Assembly (NCBI RefSeq): GCF_000455205.1
Contig: NZ_AUWQ01000035.1
Coordinates: forward strand, 35,571-99,570
Length of the DNA: 64,000 nucleotides
Reading direction: 5' to 3'
Source of the DNA: Mycobacterium sp. UM_CSW
GTDB taxonomy: Bacteria; Actinomycetota; Actinomycetes; Mycobacteriales; Mycobacteriaceae
Shown: positions 8,720-16,728 of the stretch, in pieces
Position numbering within the stretch: the stretch's first letter is position 1
Layout of the letters: every line of letters begins with the position of its first letter
Translations under genes and position numbers: made by a program
The notes under the pieces: model-generated
The model's input: only the letters and a program-made list of their open reading frames with translations
The model's database searches: none
Told to the model about the DNA's origin: nothing

Positions 8720-10257
8720 ACCGCCGCGCCGTGCTGCGCGCGGGGCTGCTCACCGCGGGCGTCGGCGTCGTCGCAGCCGCGTTGCCGGCGGCGCAGACGG
8801 CGCTGGGGCCGGCCGAGCCGGGCACGCTGCTGCCAAGCCGCACGCCGCTGCCGCCGCGTTATCAGACGCCGCTGCCGATACCAGTTCGCTTGGCCCCCAA
8901 CGAAACCGACGGCACGACGGACTATTACACCATCACCGAGCAGGTCTCCGATTTGGCGATACTTCCCGGCCTGACCACGCGAGCGTGGACCTACGGGGGG
9001 ACGTTTCCCGGGCCGACGATAGAGTCACGGTCGGGTCGGCGAACCGCGATCCGCCATCACAATGCCCTGCCCGTACCGGTGGCGGTGCACCTCCACGGCG
9101 GTCACACCCCGCCGGACAGCGATGGGTACCCGCTCGACCTCATCGAGCCGCATGCGCCAGATGCCGCGGCCGGCCACACCGGCATGCCCGGTATGTCACG
9201 CAATTCGGTTGTCGGGCAACGTGACTACGTCTACCCGATGCAGCAGCGCGCGGCCACCCTCTGGTATCACGATCACCGCATGGGGTACACCGGTCAGGCC
9301 GTCTGGCGGGGGCTCGCCGGGTTCCACATCGTGCACGACGACGAAGAGGACGCGCTCCCGCTGCCGCGCGGCCGCCGCGACATACCGCTGATGATCGCCG
9401 ATCGGTCGTTTGGCGCCGACGGCTCGTTCCAGTATCCGACCACGGAGGGCGGCGACGTCGCCGATCCCTACATGAACGGTGTGCTCGGTGACGTCGTCTT
9501 GGTCAACGGGGCGCCGTGGCCGGTGCTGGAAACCGACCCCGCGCGGTACCGATTCCGGGTGCTCAATGCCTCCAACGCGCGTCGGTACCGGCTACAACTC
9601 GATCCGCCGCCGCCCGGCGGGTCCGCATTCACCCAAATAGGAAGCGACGGCGGCCTGCTGGCCGCACCGATCAACCACGACGCGATCGACATCGCCCCGG
9701 CCGAACGGTTCGACCTCATCGTCGACTTCTCTCGCTACCCGTCGGGAACCCGGGTGCGACTCACCAACGCGCTTGGCGCCCAGTCCACCTCGGAGATCAT
9801 GCGCTTCGACGTCGTCGGCACCGACCGATCGGACGAAACGACGATTCCCGAGAAACTTGGTGAAAGCTACACCCCGCTAGAGCGTGGTCGCGCCGTGGCC
9901 ACCCGCACCTTCCTGTTCGGGCAAGGCCGCGCGGGCATGTGGACGATCAACAACAAGCCCTACCAGCCAGGGGTTCCGCTGGCCACACCACGCCTGGGCG
10001 ACATCGAAATCTGGCGGTTCATCACAGACATCCGGCACCCGATCCATGTGCATCTCAACCACTTCCAGGTGCTCTCCCGCAACAACAGGCCGCCGGGCCG
10101 CTTCGATCGCGGATGGAAAGACACCGTCGATGTCGCGCCATCCGCGGCGGTGGAGGTCGCCGTCCAATTCACCGACTACCGCGGAACGTATCTCGTGCAT
10201 TGCCACAACCTCGAGCACGAAGACATGGCCATGATGGCGGACTTCGTCACGCTCTAG
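8716..10257 (+). CDS. Multicopper oxidase, Tat-exported
   Basis: 513 residues from ATG 8716. N terminus NRRAVLRAG then a hydrophobic stretch ending near PAAQTAL is a Tat-like signal. All copper motifs are present: HLHGGH (125-130), WYHDHRMG (183-190), HPIHVHLNHF (441-450) and HCHNLEHEDM (495-504), giving a type 1 site with an axial Met and the trinuclear centre. The layout is that of CotA/laccase-type three-domain oxidases, which reduce O2 to water while oxidising phenols or metal ions such as Cu(I) or Mn(II). Last gene of the MarR-palindrome operon. A Met-rich segment HTGMPGM near 154-160 could help copper handling. Confidence 0.92.
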   Translation: MNRRAVLRAGLLTAGVGVVAAALPAAQTALGPAEPGTLLPSRTPLPPRYQTPLPIPVRLAPNETDGTTDYYTITEQVSDLAILPGLTTRAWTYGGTFPGPTIESRSGRRTAIRHHNALPVPVAVHLHGGHTPPDSDGYPLDLIEPHAPDAAAGHTGMPGMSRNSVVGQRDYVYPMQQRAATLWYHDHRMGYTGQAVWRGLAGFHIVHDDEEDALPLPRGRRDIPLMIADRSFGADGSFQYPTTEGGDVADPYMNGVLGDVVLVNGAPWPVLETDPARYRFRVLNASNARRYRLQLDPPPPGGSAFTQIGSDGGLLAAPINHDAIDIAPAERFDLIVDFSRYPSGTRVRLTNALGAQSTSEIMRFDVVGTDRSDETTIPEKLGESYTPLERGRAVATRTFLFGQGRAGMWTINNKPYQPGVPLATPRLGDIEIWRFITDIRHPIHVHLNHFQVLSRNNRPPGRFDRGWKDTVDVAPSAAVEVAVQFTDYRGTYLVHCHNLEHEDMAMMADFVTL

Positions 10258-10307
10258 GTCGCCCAGCTCGCTCAGCAGAAACCGCCCCGGCCAACGACAA
10301 TGAGTAC

Positions 10308-10583
10308 GTGGACGATAGGGCCGAATCCGACCTGGCGTGGGAACTGGCTGATGCGGTCAGCCCGCTACTGACCGACCGCGACCGCAGCCGGTTTTACGCC
10401 GCGATCGGTTCGGGCGAGTCATACACCGCGATCGACACGGCCCTGCAAACCATGGCACGGCAGCGCGCGCCGATATCGTCCGAGCTGATCACCAAGCTCA
10501 CCGACTGGCTCGGGGCATACACGCACAGCGCCGACGCACCGCGGCTGCGCAGGCTGCTGCGCGCCATCGAATCAACCTACTGA
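10308..10583 (+). CDS. Conserved-looking small hypothetical protein
   Basis: 91 residues from GTG 10308, the first usable start in a frame with sensible amphipathic helices (ESDLAWELADAVSPLL, DRSRFYAAIGSGESYTAI, SELITKLTDWLGAY, APRLRRLLRAIE). All-alpha, soluble, no motif recognised. No strong ribosome site. It lies 50 bp after the multicopper oxidase and ends just before hairpin B, which would terminate it. Coding probability is judged by codon pattern and helix periodicity only. Confidence 0.55.
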   Translation: MDDRAESDLAWELADAVSPLLTDRDRSRFYAAIGSGESYTAIDTALQTMARQRAPISSELITKLTDWLGAYTHSADAPRLRRLLRAIESTY

Positions 10584-10595
10584 TGCGCCGCCGCC

Positions 10596-10655
10596 CGCGA
10601 GCGCAACCACACTGCGATATTTCTCGCCGGATTTCGCAGTGTGGTTACGCTCGCG
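10596..10655. terminator. Intergenic inverted repeat (hairpin B), probable bidirectional terminator
   Basis: Two 22-nt arms (10596-10617 and 10634-10655) are reverse complements with one mismatch, around a 16-nt loop. The outer ends read CGCGAGC. It lies between the converging ends of the small protein gene and the PE gene, so it can end both transcripts. No U-tract follows. It shares outer sequence with hairpin C. Confidence 0.7.
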
Positions 10656-10665
10656 ACGAAGACCC

Positions 10666-11820
10666 TTAGTTCGCGGGCGGTCGAAGACCGAGAGCGCCCA
10701 GCAGTTCGTCGCGTCCCCACGGCTTGCTGGTGGCGGCCTCACGAAGTTCGTCCCGCCATTCGTCCTTGTCGCGCAGCCGCAATCGCAACTTGTCGCGCAA
10801 CCCCCGAAGGCTTCGCAGCCGTAGCGGCGGGATGGGCAGGGGCACTGCCGCTTTGTCGCGGTCGGAGTGATCCGGCTGCGCGGCATCGCCCGGGTGCGCC
10901 GGGCCGCCCTGGTGCAGCGGCTGCGCCTTGGGTGCCGTTGGTATGGCCGGGGCCGCGGGCGGGGGTACCGCTTCGACGGAGCCCGCCGGTGCGACCGGCT
11001 CCCCCAAGCCGGTGACGGCGGCGGAATGGCCGCTGACGCCGTCCAACCCCGGCAGCACCGCTGCGGCCGGGTAGGCAGTCGCCGTGACGTGGGGCGCTGG
11101 CGGCGGCGTCGCTATGCCCGGCACCAGCGGCCCGGCCGGCGCAGCCGGCGCCGCCCCCCAGGTAGGTGGGACGGCCGCCGCGGCGGTGCCTCCGCCGACG
11201 CTGACGGCACCACCGGCCGGCTGAGGGGCGTCGCCGCCCCCACCACCGCCACCGCCGGGGCCGCCGCCGTCACCGGTGACCGCGCTGGCGCCGCCGGCAT
11301 TGCCACCTGGTGGGCCACCGGCCGCGGCCGCGTGGGCGTCCCCGGTGGATGCGCCGGCGCCGGCGCCCACGTGGTTGGCACTGACGGGCGCTGCGCCGAC
11401 GCTGCCCGGCACCGGCCCACTGGTTCCGCTATGTTGCGCGGCATCCATCGCCCCGTGGGCGGTGTTGCCGATCAGGTGCCCGGCGGGAGACTGGCTGGCC
11501 GCGCCGACAAATTCCTGCACCTTCTGCAGCGGCGACGCGTTGACGGCCTCGGTGCTGGCGTACGTTCCCGCGCTCGCGCGCAGCGCCTGCACAAACTGGT
11601 CGTGGTAATAAGCGGCTTGGGCGCCGGCGGCCTGATAGGCCTTCGAGTGCGCGGAAAACAGCGCCGATACGAACGCCGACACGCCATCGCCGCCCGGGGC
11701 TTCCACCCCCGCGGTCCCGGCCGCGGCGGCCGAATTGGCCGCATTGATCGTCGACCCGACCGAGGCCAGATCCCCGGCCGCGGCCGCCATCAGGTGCGGC
11801 GTGGCGGTCACCTCTGACAT
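10666..11820 (-). CDS. PE-family protein with long Pro/Gly/Ala-rich C-terminal part
   Basis: 384 residues from ATG 11820. Residues 1-100 are a PE domain: MSEVTATPHLMAAAAGDL, then GSTINAANSAAAA, SALFSAHSKAYQAAGAQAAYYHDQF and the ESX export motif YxxxE (YASTE). The signature Pro-Glu near residue 8 is Pro-His here. After about residue 105 the protein is low-complexity and rich in Gly, Ala, Pro and Ser, ending in a basic segment LRLRSLRGLRDKLRLRLRDK. PE proteins are exported by type VII systems, normally as a pair with a PPE protein; no PPE gene is adjacent. It follows the SHOCT membrane protein gene by 81 bp on the same strand. Confidence 0.87.
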   Translation of the reverse strand: MSEVTATPHLMAAAAGDLASVGSTINAANSAAAAGTAGVEAPGGDGVSAFVSALFSAHSKAYQAAGAQAAYYHDQFVQALRASAGTYASTEAVNASPLQKVQEFVGAASQSPAGHLIGNTAHGAMDAAQHSGTSGPVPGSVGAAPVSANHVGAGAGASTGDAHAAAAGGPPGGNAGGASAVTGDGGGPGGGGGGGGDAPQPAGGAVSVGGGTAAAAVPPTWGAAPAAPAGPLVPGIATPPPAPHVTATAYPAAAVLPGLDGVSGHSAAVTGLGEPVAPAGSVEAVPPPAAPAIPTAPKAQPLHQGGPAHPGDAAQPDHSDRDKAAVPLPIPPLRLRSLRGLRDKLRLRLRDKDEWRDELREAATSKPWGRDELLGALGLRPPAN

Positions 11821-11901
11821 GAGCCACCTCCCAGCCCCAGGTCGACCTTGTACGGCGGATCGTAACGCGGTCGGAACGGACATCCTAGGGTTCGGGCCGA
11901 A

Positions 11902-12627
11902 TCAATGCCCCTCGAGGATCCGGCGCTTCTCGGCCTCGAACTCCGCCGCGGTCAACGCCCCGGAATCCCGGAGCGCCGCCAGCGTTTTGAGCCGCTCGAG
12001 GCGGACCCCCTCGTCGCTGGGTTCCACCGGGGTGGTCGGGGACACCGGCACCGGCGGGGGGTAGTAGGGGTTGGCCGCCACCACCGCCTTGCGCCGGGTG
12101 CGCGACAACCACAGGCCCGACAGGATCGAACCGACCAGTCCCGCGACGAACAGACCGACGAACAACCACACCAGATAGCCGTACGAACTCTTGTGGCCGA
12201 AGGCCAGTCGCGGGTTGATGTATCCGTTGACCTGGCCGTCGGTCGTGATGTTGTAGGTGCCGGCGACGGGAATCTGGGCCACCCACACGCGCACGTGCGC
12301 GTCGTTGTTGACCGTCGTTGTGCTGCCGATGCTTTCGCTGAGCGCGGGTTGCGCGACCCCGTCGGGCGGCGCGATCGTCACCCCGAGCGGCGGCACCGGC
12401 AGGCCGCCGTTGGGACTGCCGACGACGACGGCGTGCAGGCTGATGGTGACCTCGCCGGCGGGCAGCTTCAGGCTGTTCGACCCCGGGATCGGCACCTCGC
12501 CGTAGGCGTTGTACTTGTCCAAAAAGAACGCGTTGAGCACCAGCGCGACGATGAACCCGGCCACCGACACGACCATCAGCACGACGGCGGTGGACAGCGA
12601 AATCTTCGCGAGCCGACGGCTGGTCAT
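11902..12627 (-). CDS. Membrane protein with C-terminal SHOCT domain
   Basis: 241 residues from ATG 12627; that ATG overlaps the TGA of the Lnt-like gene as ATGA. One transmembrane helix at about 12-33, an exported beta-rich domain of about 120 residues (GSNSLKLPAGEVTISL, VWVAQIPVAGTYNI), a second helix at about 152-175, and a cytoplasmic tail. The tail ends with a SHOCT motif: RLERLKTLAALRDSGALTAA then EFEAEKRRIL. SHOCT is a short oligomerisation module often found at the ends of membrane proteins. The role is unknown; coupling to an Lnt-like enzyme hints at envelope lipoproteins. Confidence 0.82.
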   Translation of the reverse strand: MTSRRLAKISLSTAVVLMVVSVAGFIVALVLNAFFLDKYNAYGEVPIPGSNSLKLPAGEVTISLHAVVVGSPNGGLPVPPLGVTIAPPDGVAQPALSESIGSTTTVNNDAHVRVWVAQIPVAGTYNITTDGQVNGYINPRLAFGHKSSYGYLVWLFVGLFVAGLVGSILSGLWLSRTRRKAVVAANPYYPPPVPVSPTTPVEPSDEGVRLERLKTLAALRDSGALTAAEFEAEKRRILEGH

Positions 12628-14114
12628 GCACGCAGTGTGGCACCGCGGCCCAGGCGACGCCAGGTAAGCAGCGCGAAGCCGACGAGGATCACTAACGCCA
12701 GCACCGGCACCCAGTCCCCCAGCCGTACGTACGGCGTGGCGGTCGATCCCATCGGGACGCTGACCACCGTGACGCCCCGGAATCCGGACGGGCACCAGGC
12801 CAGGAGGCGACCTCGGGCGTCGAAGGCGGAGCTGTTGCCGGACAGCCCGACGTGTACCGCCGGGCGGCCCGTCTCGACGGCGCGGACCGCGGGCTGGGCG
12901 GCCAGCTGCGGCTGCGCCCAACTGCCCTGGAACGACGACGTGGAGCTCTGGTACACCAGCAACCCGGCGCCGAGCCGCGCCTCCCGGCGGGCCAGGTCGG
13001 AGAACAGGGTCTCGTAGCTGACGAGCGGCCCGATGGGCAGGTCGCCGGCGTGCAGCAGCACCGGGCCTGTCCCGCGCTGCCGGTCCTGCGCGGCGGCCCG
13101 GCTGTGCCGGGTGATCCAGCCGAAAAGCGTTCGCAGCGGGACGTATTCGCCGAACGGCACCAGCCGGGTCTTGCGGTAACTGCCCAACACCCCGGTCTCC
13201 CCGACGAGCACGGCCGACTTGTAGATGCCACCGCCCGGCGCGGGCGCGTCGACGTTGACCAGCAGCTCCGCGCCCACCCGCCGGGACAGGTCGGCGAGCC
13301 GGGCCAACACCTCCGGGTGGCCCGCGAGGTCCGAGCCCACGCTGCTTTCACCCCAGACGACCAGGTCGAGCCGCTGGCCGGCGAGCCCCGCGGTCAACGC
13401 CTCGCCGGCCGCCAAACGCTGACCGGCGTCGGCGATCTCCCCGGGCTGCCCCAGCGCCACGCGCACCGTCGCGCCGCCGGACGGCGACGGGCCCAGCCCG
13501 TACCACAACGGGCCCACGCCGACGCACACCACCGCGCACCCCAGCGCTACCGCACGGCCCAGAGCGTCGCGGTGCAGCAGCACGCCCACCAGGGCCGTAT
13601 TGCACGCGGCCACAAGGAAACTCGTCAGCCACACCCCGCCCAGCGACGCCGACGCCAGCGTCACCGGCTGGGCGGCCTGGGACGCGCCGAGCGGCGCCCA
13701 CGAACCACCCAGCGGCGGCCAGGACCGCACCACCTCGGCCAGCACCCACGCGCTGGGCAGCACCACCACGGCCGCGACGGTGCGCCGAAAGCCGACGGGC
13801 GCCGACAACAACCGATGCGCCAGCCAGCCCCACGGCAGCCACAGCGCACCCAGCCCGACGGCCAACAACAGCAGCAGCGGGCCGGCGCTGGTCACCAGCC
13901 AGTACTGGGTGACCAGGACAAACCCGGCCACACCGCACCAGGCTCGCGCTGCCCCCGCCCAGGCGGACGGCGCCGCCCGCACCAGCAACAGCAGCGGAAC
14001 CAGGCCGACCCAGGCCAGCCACCACCACGCGAGCGCGGGGAAGGCGAGCGCGGGCAGCGCACCGAGCACCAACGCGGCGATCAGATTTCCGCAGGGGTTC
14101 GCTGACCGCGACAC
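12624..14114 (-). CDS. Apolipoprotein N-acyltransferase-like protein (catalytic Cys replaced by Ser)
   Basis: 496 residues from GTG 14114. The first roughly 200 residues hold six or so hydrophobic helices typical of Lnt; a nitrilase-like domain follows, then a final helix (WVPVLALVILVGFALL). Lnt transfers an acyl chain to the N-terminal Cys of lipoproteins using a Glu-Lys-Cys triad. Glu (VVWGESSVGS) and Lys (YRKTRLVPFGEY) are in place, but the segment that should read xCYE reads VSYE: codon 13017-13019 is AGC, Ser366. In M. tuberculosis the corresponding region is split as Rv2261c/Rv2262c, as I recall, while the active Lnt is elsewhere. Here the frame is intact. Divergent from the SDR gene by 44 bp; coupled to the SHOCT gene. 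Confidence 0.85.
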   Translation of the reverse strand: MSRSANPCGNLIAALVLGALPALAFPALAWWWLAWVGLVPLLLLVRAAPSAWAGAARAWCGVAGFVLVTQYWLVTSAGPLLLLLAVGLGALWLPWGWLAHRLLSAPVGFRRTVAAVVVLPSAWVLAEVVRSWPPLGGSWAPLGASQAAQPVTLASASLGGVWLTSFLVAACNTALVGVLLHRDALGRAVALGCAVVCVGVGPLWYGLGPSPSGGATVRVALGQPGEIADAGQRLAAGEALTAGLAGQRLDLVVWGESSVGSDLAGHPEVLARLADLSRRVGAELLVNVDAPAPGGGIYKSAVLVGETGVLGSYRKTRLVPFGEYVPLRTLFGWITRHSRAAAQDRQRGTGPVLLHAGDLPIGPLVSYETLFSDLARREARLGAGLLVYQSSTSSFQGSWAQPQLAAQPAVRAVETGRPAVHVGLSGNSSAFDARGRLLAWCPSGFRGVTVVSVPMGSTATPYVRLGDWVPVLALVILVGFALLTWRRLGRGATLRA

Positions 14115-14158
14115 AAAGAGCAGACTAGGACCGGGCTCATACGAGAGGAGTGAAACGC

Positions 14159-15115
14159 ATGGCCAACGATCTCGTCGCCACGGTTCCCGACCTGTCGGGC
14201 AAGCTGGCAATCGTCACCGGGGCCAACAGCGGTCTGGGGTTCGGGCTGGCCCGGCGCCTGTCGGCGGCCGGCGCCGACGTCGTGATGGCGATCCGCAACC
14301 GCGCCAAGGGGGAAAAGGCGATCGAGGAAATCCGCGCCACGGTTCCCGATGCCAAGCTGACCATCAAGGCCCTCGACCTTTCGTCGCTGACCTCGGTCGC
14401 CGCGCTGGGCGAACAGCTCAACGCCGAGGGCCGCCCGATCGACATCCTGATCAACAACGCCGGCGTCATGACGCCACCGGAACGCGACACCACCGCCGAC
14501 GGCTTCGAATTGCAGTTCGGCAGTAACCATCTCGGGCATTTCGCGCTGACCGGACACGTGCTGCCGCTGCTGCGCGCCGCCAAGGGCGCCCGCGTCGTCT
14601 CGCTGAGCAGCCTCGCGGCCCGGCAGAGCGGCAAGATCCACTTCGACGACCCGCAGTTCGAGAAGTCCTACGCCGCCATGTCGGCCTACGGCCAGTCCAA
14701 GCTGGCGGTGTTGATGTTCGCCCTCGAGCTCGACCGGCGCAGCCGCGCGGGCGGGTGGGGCATCGTGTCCAACGCCGCGCACCCCGGCCTGACCAAGACC
14801 AACCTGCAGATCGCCGGGCCCTCGCACGGCCGCGAACGACCCGCCCTGATGGAGCGGCTGTACAAGGCGTCCTGGCGGTTCACGCCGTTCTTGTGGCAGG
14901 AGATCGACGAGGGGATCCTGCCGGCGCTGTACGCGGCTGCCGCGCCGCACGCCGAGGGCGGCGCCTTCTACGGGCCAAGCGGGTTCCAGGAGCTGGCCGG
15001 CGGCGGCGTCGCCCTCGCCCGGGTGCCCAAGCTCGCCCAGAACGAGGACGACTGCCGGCGCCTCTGGGAGCTTTCCGAGCAGCTCACCGGAGTCAGCTAT
15101 CCGGGGCCGAACTGA
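14159..15115 (+). CDS. Short-chain dehydrogenase/reductase (Rv2263-like)
   Basis: 318 residues from ATG 14159, 8 nt after GAGAGGAG; GTG 14150 is in frame but overlaps the ribosome site. Classical SDR motifs: TGANSGLG cofactor loop, NNAG, a catalytic Ser in VVSLSSLA and YGQSK (Tyr-x3-Lys). The shape (about 310 residues with [17 protein letters not shown]) is that of retinol-dehydrogenase/WWOX-like SDRs common in mycobacteria. Probably NADP(H)-dependent on a lipid-like alcohol or ketone. Followed after 13 bp by a carboxyl-methyltransferase-like gene, so likely co-transcribed. Confidence 0.88.
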   Translation: MANDLVATVPDLSGKLAIVTGANSGLGFGLARRLSAAGADVVMAIRNRAKGEKAIEEIRATVPDAKLTIKALDLSSLTSVAALGEQLNAEGRPIDILINNAGVMTPPERDTTADGFELQFGSNHLGHFALTGHVLPLLRAAKGARVVSLSSLAARQSGKIHFDDPQFEKSYAAMSAYGQSKLAVLMFALELDRRSRAGGWGIVSNAAHPGLTKTNLQIAGPSHGRERPALMERLYKASWRFTPFLWQEIDEGILPALYAAAAPHAEGGAFYGPSGFQELAGGGVALARVPKLAQNEDDCRRLWELSEQLTGVSYPGPN

Positions 15116-15128
15116 CTATCGTTGGTGC

Positions 15129-16235
15129 ATGCGGCCGGAACGTCGACTGCCCGAGTCGAGCATCGTGGTCCGGCCAGAGCCGACACACAGCGCGACCTAC
15201 ACCCCGTCGTCCCGGCTGCAGGCCGCCGGCCTGGCCCAGGGCATCGCCTTGTTCGAGCGCGCCGCCGAACAGGTGCCGATCCCCGCGGCTCCGCAGCCGA
15301 TCGTCATCGCCGACTACGGCGCCGCCAACGGGCACAACTCGCTGAAGCCGATGTCGGCCGGCATCGCGGTGCTGCGCCGCCGCACCCGCCACGACCACGC
15401 GATCCTGGTTGCGCACACCGATGTCCCGGACAACGACTTCACCACGCTGTTTCGCACCCTGTCCGACGACCCCGACAGCTACTTGCATACGGACACAGCG
15501 AGTTTCGCCTCGGCAATCGGGCGGTCGTTTTACGGCCAGATCCTGCCGTCGAACACGGTCAACCTCGGCTGGACGTCGTGGGCGACGCAGTGGGTGAGCC
15601 GGATCCCCTGCGAGCTAGAAGATCACGTGCACGTCGGCTACAGCAGCAACGACGCGGCCCGCGCGGCCTACGCGCACCAGGCCGCCGTGGACTGGAACGA
15701 CTTCGTGGCGTTCCGCGGCCGCGAGTTGGCTCCCGACGGTCGGCTGGTGGTGATGACATCGGCGGTCGACGAGGACGGCACGTCGGGCTTCCGGCCGCTG
15801 CTCGACGCGATCGTCGCGGCGCTGGCCGATCAGGCACGGGACGGCCGGCTCGGCGAGGACGAGCTGCGCCGCATGGCCATCCCCACATTCGCCCGCAGCG
15901 AGAAGGACTTTCACGCGCCATTCGCGCCGAGCGGGCGGTTCGAGGGCCTGAGGATCGAGCATCTCGAGACGTTCAACGCCGAGGACCGATTCTGGGCCCG
16001 GCTCCAAATTGACGATGACGCAAATGCTTTCGGGGCGCAATGGGCGGCGTTCGCGCGGGCCGCGCTCTTTCCGGCCCTGGTGGGCGGGCTGAATGGCGGC
16101 GCCGGTGACCCGCGAGCGACCGCGTTCGTCGACCACCTGGAGACCGCCGTTGCTGGACGCCTGGCAACCGCGCCCGAGCCCATGCGGATTCCGATCGCCA
16201 CGGTGGTTCTGGTCAAGCGCGGCCGATCGCAGTGA
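15129..16235 (+). CDS. SABATH-type SAM-dependent carboxyl methyltransferase-like protein
   Basis: 368 residues from ATG 15129. The SAM motif ADYGAANGHNSL corresponds to the ADLGCSSGPNT signature of the plant SABATH carboxyl methyltransferases, and the later segments DVPDNDF, SFYGQILPS, LGWTSWATQWVSR match the family's substrate-gate region (the x-S-SYSLxWLS segment). Family members methylate carboxyl groups of small acids; bacterial members, including mycobacterial ones, have been linked to small aromatic acids. Substrate not deducible. Cytosolic, no signal. It follows the SDR gene by 13 bp. Confidence 0.82.
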   Translation: MRPERRLPESSIVVRPEPTHSATYTPSSRLQAAGLAQGIALFERAAEQVPIPAAPQPIVIADYGAANGHNSLKPMSAGIAVLRRRTRHDHAILVAHTDVPDNDFTTLFRTLSDDPDSYLHTDTASFASAIGRSFYGQILPSNTVNLGWTSWATQWVSRIPCELEDHVHVGYSSNDAARAAYAHQAAVDWNDFVAFRGRELAPDGRLVVMTSAVDEDGTSGFRPLLDAIVAALADQARDGRLGEDELRRMAIPTFARSEKDFHAPFAPSGRFEGLRIEHLETFNAEDRFWARLQIDDDANAFGAQWAAFARAALFPALVGGLNGGAGDPRATAFVDHLETAVAGRLATAPEPMRIPIATVVLVKRGRSQ

Positions 16236-16307
16236 CGAGAGTTTCGGCGCGCCACCACAGCGGGTAACCCCCGCAGATAGTCGCCGCGACTCCAAAGGGG
16301 GTACGTC

Positions 16308-16727
16308 ATGAGCGTGCAGGACGACAAAGTGGCTGGCCAGGAAGAGGACCAGCGGGCAACCGACCAGGAGTCGGGCGAACAAGACGATCGGCAGCAAACC
16401 GAAAAGCCGGAGCCGAACGAGGAGCACAAGGAAAAGGCCGCCGAGATGATGACGGCCTACGAAGAGCGCCCCACTCTGGTGCTGCCGGGTTCCGGTGCGA
16501 TGGTGTCGGGCACGGCGGTCAACGATTGGCTGGACGACGAGGGCAACCCGAAATGCGAGACGCCCGAGGGTGCCGACTCGAACGCCGGCTCGGACCAGCA
16601 GGACGACGAAGGCAGGGACCCCGAAGCCTACAAAGAGCAAATCGAGAAGGATAAGGCCCTGAACGAAGAGCTGAAGAAGGCCTCGGCCGAGGAGAACAAG
16701 GGCGAAAAGCGCCCCAGCGGAAGCTGA
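16308..16727 (+). CDS. Highly acidic, low-complexity hypothetical protein
   Basis: 139 residues from ATG 16308 with AAAGGGGG as ribosome site. Two-thirds of the protein is Glu, Asp, Gln, Lys or Asn; a short ordered core lies at about 47-82 (EMMTAYEERPTLVLPGSGAM, AVNDWLDDEGNP). No Cys-rich or membrane segment. Probably intrinsically disordered and cytosolic. Similar acidic mycobacterial proteins with a conserved VLPGSG...V.G.AVN.W core appear familiar to me but carry no function. It converges with the Hsp70-like gene, 1 bp between stops. Confidence 0.72.
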   Translation: MSVQDDKVAGQEEDQRATDQESGEQDDRQQTEKPEPNEEHKEKAAEMMTAYEERPTLVLPGSGAMVSGTAVNDWLDDEGNPKCETPEGADSNAGSDQQDDEGRDPEAYKEQIEKDKALNEELKKASAEENKGEKRPSGS

Positions 16728-16728
16728 T

